Positions 57,144 through 64,000 of a DNA stretch of 64,000 nt are shown one piece after another. Position 1 is the stretch's first letter. Each line of letters starts with the position of its first letter. The notes below the pieces were generated by a model. The model made no database searches. It saw nothing but the letters and a program-made list of their open reading frames with translations, and had not been told where the DNA came from. The stretch is from Lactifluus volemus. Taxonomy: Eukaryota > Basidiomycota > Agaricomycetes > Russulales > Russulaceae. The position numbers and the translations under genes were made by a program. Location of the stretch: the NCBI GenBank assembly GCA_022376515.1, contig WTXI01000013.1, forward strand, positions 248,001 to 312,000. The letters run 5' to 3'.

Positions 57144-58121
57144 ATGGCCACCGCTGATGTTATCTTTTATACCGCCAAGGTGTGTGTTTCCCCCGCTCTC
57201 TGACACTATAACTGACCTCGTGGGTCCCGCAGGTCTGCCCATTCGCCCAACGGGTTGGTCGAGTCAGCTTTGGCCTACTAGTGTGGTGCTGACTCGTCTC
57301 ATCAGGTGGAACTTTCCTTCCAAGAGGCAGGCGCCGATGTGACAAGGTATCAAATAGATCTTCAGAACAAGCCCGAGTGGTATGCATCACGAGTAAACCC
57401 AGCGAGCAAAGTCGGTCGCGCCTCCCTATGATTTGTTTCGAACGCATTCTCATGACATTCAATGGCATGGACTAACCTGCAGGTCCCAGCTGTCGTGTAT
57501 GGATCACCCTGTTCAGAGCCTGAAAACCCACCTGCAGAATCCGCCAAGCTCGCCGAGTCATTGGTCTTGCTCGAGTTCGTCGCAGACCTGTACCCCGGTT
57601 CTGGTCTGCTGCCTCACGACCCGGTGCAACGTGCGCGGGTACGCCTCTTCATCGACACGGTCTCGAACAAGCTATTTGCTTCCAATGTCGCTTTCTTCTA
57701 CCGCGGTGAAGCCCCGGACAACTTCGTTGAAGCGCTCGCAGAGGTTCAAGAGTTGCTCTCCCCAAGTGGGTTCGCCATTGGGGACCACTTTACGATCGCG
57801 GATGCCGCACTGGCGCCATTCCTCGGCCGCTGGGAGCTCCTACTCCGCAATGACGTCGGCAAGTATGCTGAAGGAACAGGACCACGTGTACACGCTATAC
57901 TCTTCCAGAGCGAGCGCTTTTGCGCCTACAAAATTACTTTGCAAATATCACGAGTCGCCAGAGCTTTAAGAATAGCTTTGATTCGGTACGTTCATTCGTG
58001 GCTGAGGTGGATTCTCTGGCGCGGTCACGGTATTGACCGAGTTTGGTGACAGGATTACCTGCTGAAGCAAGCAAAGATTAGGTTGGGCCACGAAACTAGG
58101 CCAAGAAGGAAAATCATGTGA
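57144..58121 (+). pseudogene. Omega-like glutathione S-transferase, copy 2, C-terminal frame break
   Basis: A tandem duplicate of copy 1 with the same five-exon layout (57144-57179, 57233-57253, 57306-57410, 57483 onward, 58053-58121). VCPFAQR, VNPASK, VPAVVYG and FAIGDHFTIADAALAPFL are all kept. One C is missing near 57921 (..TTTTGCGCC instead of ..TTTTCGCGCC in copy 1), so after QSERF the frame changes. It reads an unrelated tail to a stop at 58047-58049, replacing the last two helices and skipping the final exon. The ancestral last exon has also lost the stop used in copy 1 and would end at 58121. It may be a recent pseudogene, a functional variant with a new tail, or a base-call error. 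Confidence 0.78.
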
Positions 58122-58840
58122 TCTGATATCAGGCGATTGTTTGTTTTGTTTTGTTTTGTTTGTTTGAGCAAATAAAGAACCGATCAGCGTCAGGGATGGT
58201 TGCATAGTTTCCAGGGGTCTGCACATCATGATCGTGTGCGACTTGATCCCGAGCGAGTACCCTGTCTATCCCCAGAATTGAATCGTTCTGGGAAATTTAA
58301 TGGACGAAGCTACCTCAGGGATGACGCTGAAAGGGCTTCAGTCTATCTGGCTCTCTCCACACCACTACCATGTACCCCATGGCAATTACATCACCCAACA
58401 TCCTCTGAAAATCCATCACTGGCAGGTTTACTGTTTCAGGTTCAGGTCAGGTTCGCGAATATCATGATGATGCGCCACCTCAGCAAAAATGAACTCATTT
58501 CCACTATGACGCAGGCGCTTCAGAGAGTAGTACATAACAATCTGATGGGGGAATAACTCGTCCAACATGGTGGTATTTGTCAAGGTTTAACCTTGTGTCA
58601 CATAATGCCCTGCATCGCATCACAATGAAAGCCTACCGTCTCAGGTCAAACTAAATTTTCAGGGTCAATTCTTTGAGGGATCTATCACGGGGCGTATAGA
58701 CCTGTCAATCAGCCCCTGCCACAGCCTCCCCCTGTCCGCCATCATACTGAGGGAGCGACCTATATATGTGCGTATCGGGTGCTTTCAGAGTTGGCAGTTC
58801 TGCTATTTCAACCGGCGACCCTCGTAGCTGTTCCGCCAGG
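58122..58840. other. Flank of GST copy 2 and upstream region of the membrane protein gene
   Basis: A (TTTTG)n run lies near 58140-58160. The segment 58185-58258 is the right arm of an inverted repeat with 55560-55640. A TATATATG string at 58760-58767 lies about 75 bp before the ATG of the next gene. No gene is seen. Confidence 0.5.
58185..58258 (-). repeat. Right arm of inverted repeat flanking ATPase piece 2 and GST copy 2
   Basis: The reverse complement of this segment closely matches 55560-55640, with small indels. Confidence 0.7.
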
Positions 58841-60643
58841 ATGGTCAATTATCATGATCCTGCTGTGGTTGAGAAAGACTTTCGTGCGTACATTTTCACG
58901 GCCTGGGTCTGTGTGGCTCGAAAACAATCTGAAAGCTTTGCACTGGCAGTGGCTGTGGTGAAGCTCTGGTACACTGTGGATGGTCTATACATGTGGGTTT
59001 GGCGCAGCGCATGCGTCGCTCCTACAATGTATATGCCGGACATGGCGTTAACTCAATTCGACATATTTCAGTTGGGAGTTCTTCAATCGTCTTGGGTATG
59101 AATGGAGCGTTATCCGAAAACGTCGCCCCTACCATCGGTCGATATGGGTCAATAATGACAGTCCCGCTGTTTCGGGAGCCTTGGACTAATTTTTCCCCTT
59201 CGTTAGATTTACTCCTTTACGCGCATCGCCACACTCGTATACGCTGTCCTTAACCTTGGCGGGTTTGCTTTTACGAGGAAATACAATTGTCAGGTACATG
59301 CCGTCTCCCGCGATTGCTTACTGCCGCACTGACCTACACGATTCCAAGGTCTGGATCGACTTCGAACTTGTGAGTAACCCCTTCCAATGCCCTAAAGTCT
59401 CCGAGGAGAACACTCAGCACCTTTTGTCCTCTAGAGCTTTGCTTACTTGGCCCTTTCTGCAGCTTCGCTGTTAATTGTACTTCGGATGTGAGTTTTCCCT
59501 CCGCTTTTGCTCTAGGACCGACCCCCGAAGCCAGCGCTTATGGATGTTTTCAGCATCGCTATTTGGAACAAAAATAAGGTTATTTTGGTGTTCGTAAGTG
59601 GGGCATGGACGATAAACCTTGGATTTCTTATTCAAGGTAAGTTGTTGTTCTCCATCCTGCGAGTGCATCGGGATCTTATAGATTACTGGTATCAGATGTC
59701 GTCCGGGTGAGTGGCCAATCTTAACTCTTTTATTCTATTATCTTCTGGACTTATCCGGTCGTAGCTCCGCGCTGCATGGTCACCCGCTGCAGAGACCTGT
59801 GCAGTGCTCAACATGGAGAGTACCAGACCTTACTTGAACATCATCGTGACGTTCGCTACCGACGTCGTCTTGCTTCTCGTTATGCTCATGGGCTTGCTCC
59901 GATCACGTCGCCGTGACGTGGGCTTCCTTGGTTTAGGGCTCTTCTTATGGAAGCAGGTGTGGTGTTACTGCTCTTGGGTGCAGTGTGTCAATTCGCTAAC
60001 GCGTTCTCCCTTCTTGAGGGTGTCATTTGGCTCGTACTTGCCACTATCGCTGCGGTTGTGCCAACGGTTAGTCTTACTGCTGTTATTTTCACTTCTCTTT
60101 AACACTCATGGTCCGTTTTTGCGGCAGGTGTTTGTCTGTTTGAATCTCAACGGTTGAGCCATTTTTCTCTTCCGGTTATCGGCCAAGAATGTTGACCCGC
60201 CCAATTGTGCTCAAAATTTCAGACCCATTCAACCGCGTACGTTTCTTTTTGATACGAGTGGTGTCGGTTTCTTACGCATCTCGAAACACAGATGTTTGAG
60301 GTCCCTTCGATGATTACAATGTCAATCGCTGCGACACGAATGCATCTCTCTCTGGTAGACTATAACGCCTCCAACAGGTAGGATATCCTTACTTCGCCTC
60401 CTCCCTTCTCACTGTTATTGCAGCACAACCGAAATCGCTCAAAGAAGTGATCGCGCGGCGTCCAAAACCAAGGGGATTCCTACCCTGTCCACCCCACTTG
60501 ACCGGATGCAGGTGTCCATAACTCGAGAATACGAGCAGTATCCGCCGTCAGAGACCGGCCATAATAGTTCGCAAGTCGGCAGGGACGAGTACTTGGGTAA
60601 CGGGGTGAGCCTTGGAGACGACCTAGAGAGCGGGGAGAGATGA
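58841..60643 (+). CDS. Intron-rich multi-pass membrane protein of unknown function, intact
   Basis: Fourteen exons join to 333 codons plus stop, all phases consistent: 58841-58883, 58950-58992, 59072-59147, 59207-59293, 59349-59369, 59435-59487, 59554-59636, 59696-59706, 59765-59956, 60019-60066, 60128-60152, 60223-60236, 60292-60377 and 60424-60643. The product starts MVNYHDPAVVEKDF and continues VKLWYTVDGLYIWEFF and YEWSVIRKRRPYH. About seven hydrophobic helices follow, for example IATLVYAVLNLGGFAF, FAYLALSAASLLIVLRIIAIW, VILVFVSGAWTINLGFLIQ, LNIIVTFATDVVLLLVMLMGLL and GVIWLVLATIAAVVPT. The C-terminal tail is Ser/Glu-rich and polar. This matches a plain Agaricomycete membrane-protein family without assigned function; a receptor-like topology is possible but unproven. 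The 11-nt exon 8 is needed to keep the frame. Confidence 0.85.
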
Positions 60644-61728
60644 GTCCCGCAGGGAAAAAAGCCAGTTGGTTGGTGTCTACTCGACAGCACCCATGATGGC
60701 CGCACTAGGGACTCCTCAGTTTATAGCTCACAGCGTTTATCGATGATTTGGTCGCGGCCGTCAAAGCCGTGACTTATTTTACCGAGTCCCGTTGTAGAAA
60801 CTTGTGTGTAGGTAGTATTGTTCGTCGGTGTATGAAATTGTTAGTATTCTCGCAGGGATGGAAGCAAAATGTGTGGGTCTTGTGTCCACAAATGGCAACT
60901 TGTCATTATGGACACCTATAAGATAGCCCTCATGGCTCCGGCCTCCAATTATCATTATCAGGTCAATTTATTGTTCCAGCCAGAAGTCTACTGGCAGCGC
61001 TTTGAATAAGAAGAGAGACTAGGCGAGGATTCGAGAGCCCGAGGAGGGCGCAGCCATCAAGGCAGCCATCTCAGAAGTGGGGGGACATCGATGTTCATCA
61101 CCGTCATTTTTCGTGTGTAGTCAGGGAAGCAAAGAGGAAGCACGTGCTAGGAACGTGTATGATATTGTCTCAGTACAGTAGGGCCTTCCAGAGAAAAAAG
61201 TCCCTGAATAGCGTAAAAATGGATCGGCCATGGCCGTTGGGTGTTTCCTCAACTCCGGGACCGTCGTACTCTTTAGACACTCCGTGCGCAACGCTCTTCT
61301 CACTAACATACAAGCGGAGCAACGAACGACGCGTCAGCGAATAAATTGAAGTGTACCAAGAGCGGGAGGCATAGTGGGAGGACAAAGAGGCCGAAAACAA
61401 TTGAGCAGGGCATATAGAACACGTGACAATCAGCGTTAGCGTTGGGCGGTCCGTGATCCCGGTACGGTCCGGTCTTTTGATGGCAGACGCGGCGGTGTGG
61501 AGGCTGGTTTGCGTTGACCTCTCCGTCACTCAGGTGTTCTGTTACCGAGGGGATATCCAGAATATCGTAGCAACTTTTTGACTCTTGTCTGATACACGAT
61601 CAGATATAGACCAGAAATCCCAGCCGTTACTAGAATTCCCGGGTGAGTGAATCGGTGTACGAACCGAATGTCTGTCCATCACCTGATACTGAACATCTTC
61701 GAGGACATAGGCTGTCTCGGTGCACCAA
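60644..61728. other. Intergenic region upstream of SIN3
   Basis: Only short frames without resemblance to known families on both strands. The last few hundred bp should hold the SIN3 promoter, but no TATA box is evident. Confidence 0.45.
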
Positions 61729-64000
61729 ATGGATAACTCTCTGGACTCTTCCCCACAAAGTGGTGCCAAGCCAACCGCATCAGTCGAAAATGACCTCGTC
61801 GTGCCTCGTCCACCTTCCCCACCCCCCGTCGACGGTCCGAGCATCCTAGCACCCACACCCGCGCCCGAATCCCCTTCTGTGGAGAAACAAGATAACGTAG
61901 AAGTGGTTCCCCAACCCGTAACAGAGAATCAGAATGGTTCTATAGATCGTCAGCTCAATGTCACAGACGCACTTAGCTATCTCGACGCTGTCAAGATCCA
62001 ATTCCACGACCGACCGGATGTCTATAATGTTTTTTTGGACATTATGAAGGACTTTAAGAGCCAAGTGTAAGTCTCCTACATTCAAATTATCCCCCTTTTC
62101 GTTTTGTATCTGTCAGAAATCCATGTCGTTATCTACGCGGGCCAACGATTTCGTTTGGCCTGTTTCCGTCAAAGGTGTACAATGGCATCGCTCAATAACA
62201 TTCTTTCGACAGGATCGATACTCCCGGAGTCATTCAGCGCGTTGCCAACTTGTTTCACGGCCACCCTTCTCTTATTCAGGGATTCAACACGTTCCTCCCT
62301 GTCGGATACCGCATTGAAGTTGGCTCTGACGCACAGTCATCCGAGGTTATCACAGTCACGACTCCATCAGGCACAATGTTACAGTCAACAAATAGTCCAA
62401 TCATTCCGCCTCCGCCTCCGCCGCCGGCACCGCCTCACCCAGCAGCACTTCCGCAGGAGCCTGGTCCATTATCTTCGGATCAACATCCAATGCTTGTTCC
62501 GCCACTCTCTACATCTGTTCTAGGATTGTCGAATACCCCAAAACTTGCTGGGGGCTCCATTGATATCTCCACTCTTGACGACCACGAGCGTCACGGTCTA
62601 GGACCTGCGATGGATTACGTCCAGCGCATCAAGACACGCTTTAGCAACGATCCGGACACATATAAGCAATTCCTGGAGATCCTTTCGAGCCATAAATCCA
62701 GTGCGAACAACGTTCGTTTTTTCTACTCCCGCGTGTCTGGCTATGTGCTAATGCTCGACGGCGCAGGCTGAGGTTTTTGCAAAAGTAGAAGAACTGTTCA
62801 GGGACGCTCCGGACCTGTGCGCCGCATTTCGTGACTTCTTGCCCGGCGCGGGCGGGGCGCAGGAAAACGATGGCCTTGGTGTGCTTAGGGGCACTAGCAC
62901 TCGGACAGGCTCGCCAGCTGGTGAGCCAACGCGGGCGCAGAAGCGAAAACAGCCCGCAGAACCCGCGGCGGCACCTGCGTCTGCCCCTGCTAAAAGAAGA
63001 CGAAAGGTTGCGGACCGAGAGAAGGAGAAGGAACGGGACACTGGGCGTGCAACCGGGAGCCGGGTGAGTATTCAAAATTTCATACCCTTTCAGATGATGC
63101 TTAGTGCTTCGAGAAGGCGAAACAACATCCAACGGGTCGAGAACCACCGGCCTTTTCCCATTTTAGCACTATCCCCGCTCCATCATCACCGCGCCGATCC
63201 GGTCATGCATATTCGCACCTTGCGCCTCCCCCACCCGCACCACAGAATTACGCCCAGCCAGGCACAACTATTGGGCTTCCTCAACCACTTGTTCCTTTCA
63301 CTAATTTTGACGAAACGCAGTTCTTCCCCCGCGTAAAAGCAGCGCTCGACTCGCGCGAGACGTATCAAGAGTTCCTCAGGCTCGTGAACCTGTTTACCCA
63401 AGACTTCATTGATCGCGCGCGCCTTGTGCGCGAAAGCCGCTCCTTCCTTGGGGAAGGAGAGCTCATGGCTCAATTCAAGGAAATACTGGGATGGGATGAG
63501 GCTATGGAACGTTCAGCATTGGCCAAGGAGCGCGAAGAACTTTACCAACCCCCAGGGCGTCCATTGACTATTCTCGATCGTCCAAGTCGCGAAGAGCTGA
63601 ATATCCGGTATGGCAGCTACAGACGCTTGCCTGCAGATGTACGTGTTTGCCGCCTTGTTTTGTTAAGTGTCACGATATATGGTTTTGTTGTGCAGGAAAT
63701 CAATGTGGAATGTAGCGGACGTGATGATATGTGCAAGTCAGTGCTGAACGACGAATGGGTTCTCACCCAAGTTTCTCGAGCGAAGACTCTGTCTTTATGG
63801 CACACAAGAAAAACCTTTATGAAGAGGCGCTACATCGCACTGAGGAAGAACGTCACGAGTACGACTTCCATATCGATGCGCTCGTGCGTACGATCGGCGT
63901 TCTTGAGCCGCTCAATCATAAGGTCATGGGGATGAGCCCAGAAGAACGCGCGCTCTTCCGCATCAAACCAAATTTCGGTGGTGCGGGTAAGGCAGTACAC
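61729..64000 (+). CDS. SIN3 histone-deacetylase co-repressor, N-terminal part (runs off the window)
   Basis: SIN3 is the scaffold of the nuclear Rpd3/HDAC co-repressor complex. Exons 61729-62066, 62213-62711, 62767-63063, 63105-63638 and 63696 onward join in frame through introns of 146, 55, 41 and 57 bp. Three paired amphipathic helix domains are clear. PAH1 is at residues ~80-150 ([37 protein letters not shown]). PAH2 is at ~235-315 ([37 protein letters not shown]). PAH3 is near 430-500 ([18 protein letters not shown]). The HDAC-interacting Sin3_corepress domain follows ([45 protein letters not shown]). Pro-rich and Lys/Arg-rich linkers separate the domains. One T seems missing near 63760, since the conserved continuation after NDEWV is in another frame. 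The start is the ATG at 61729 (open frame continues nine bases upstream without another ATG). The 41-bp intron is the least certain. Confidence 0.88.

Noticed and set aside
59957..60018. Reading through KQ GVVLLLLGAV as coding in the membrane protein
   Set aside because: The stretch is open and hydrophobic, but treating it as a 62-bp intron gives the family sequence LWKQGVIWLVLAT; splicing is preferred.
62104..62523. 139-codon plus frame overlapping SIN3
   Set aside because: Reads SIN3 intron 1 and exon 2 in a wrong frame; PAH1 is in the other frame with good splice sites.

Overview
This window is nuclear DNA of a filamentous basidiomycete, almost certainly an Agaricomycete. The evidence is the dense short introns (about 41-100 bp, GT..AG, one with a perfect TACTAAC branch site) and the gene families: DUF6535 membrane proteins, tandem-BTB proteins, degenerate F-box proteins, MINDY deubiquitinase relatives, omega-like GSTs, P1B metal ATPases, a SIN3 co-repressor and Ty3/gypsy chromoviruses. 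The species cannot be named from sequence alone.

Layout. 1-4.7 kb shows no gene. 4.7-6.8 kb holds a double-BTB protein gene with one frame break, and 8.0-9.9 kb an F-box-like gene ending in a CAG-derived Gln-rich tail. 10.3-22.5 kb is a retrotransposon block: the 5' half of one chromovirus (LTR, gag, protease, start of RT) runs straight into the LTR of a second, near-complete 8.4-kb chromovirus. The second element has ~935-bp LTRs carrying a strikingly regular array of TGA(C/G)TCA bZIP sites, and an unusual zinc-knuckle reading frame downstream of the chromodomain.

24.8-53.3 kb is a duplicated accessory region. It has five minus-strand DUF6535 genes or relics plus a small fragment; only the copy at 29.0-31.1 kb is clearly intact. 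Between them are plus-strand relics of a MINDY-type deubiquitinase, twice lying head-to-head with a DUF6535 copy, which suggests the two moved as one module. Embedded at 34.0-41.9 kb are two neighbouring minus-strand P1B-type ATPases, one CCC2/ATP7-like and one PCA1-like, both broken by frame disruptions; the CCC2-like copy has lost the phosphorylated Asp in its DKTGT site.

54.1-58.3 kb is a duplicated glutathione-transferase unit. Between the two GST copies lies a scrambled, partly inverted copy of the PCA1-like ATPase interrupted by a MINDY fragment. 58.8-60.6 kb is an intact, 14-exon multi-pass membrane protein gene including an 11-nt microexon. 61.7-64.0 kb is the start of a SIN3 histone-deacetylase co-repressor gene that runs off the window.

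A general caution: many reading frames, including that of the normally conserved SIN3, are interrupted by single-base deletions. Either much of the accessory region is decaying or the assembly carries uncorrected small deletions, so pseudogene calls are statements about this sequence, not proven biology.
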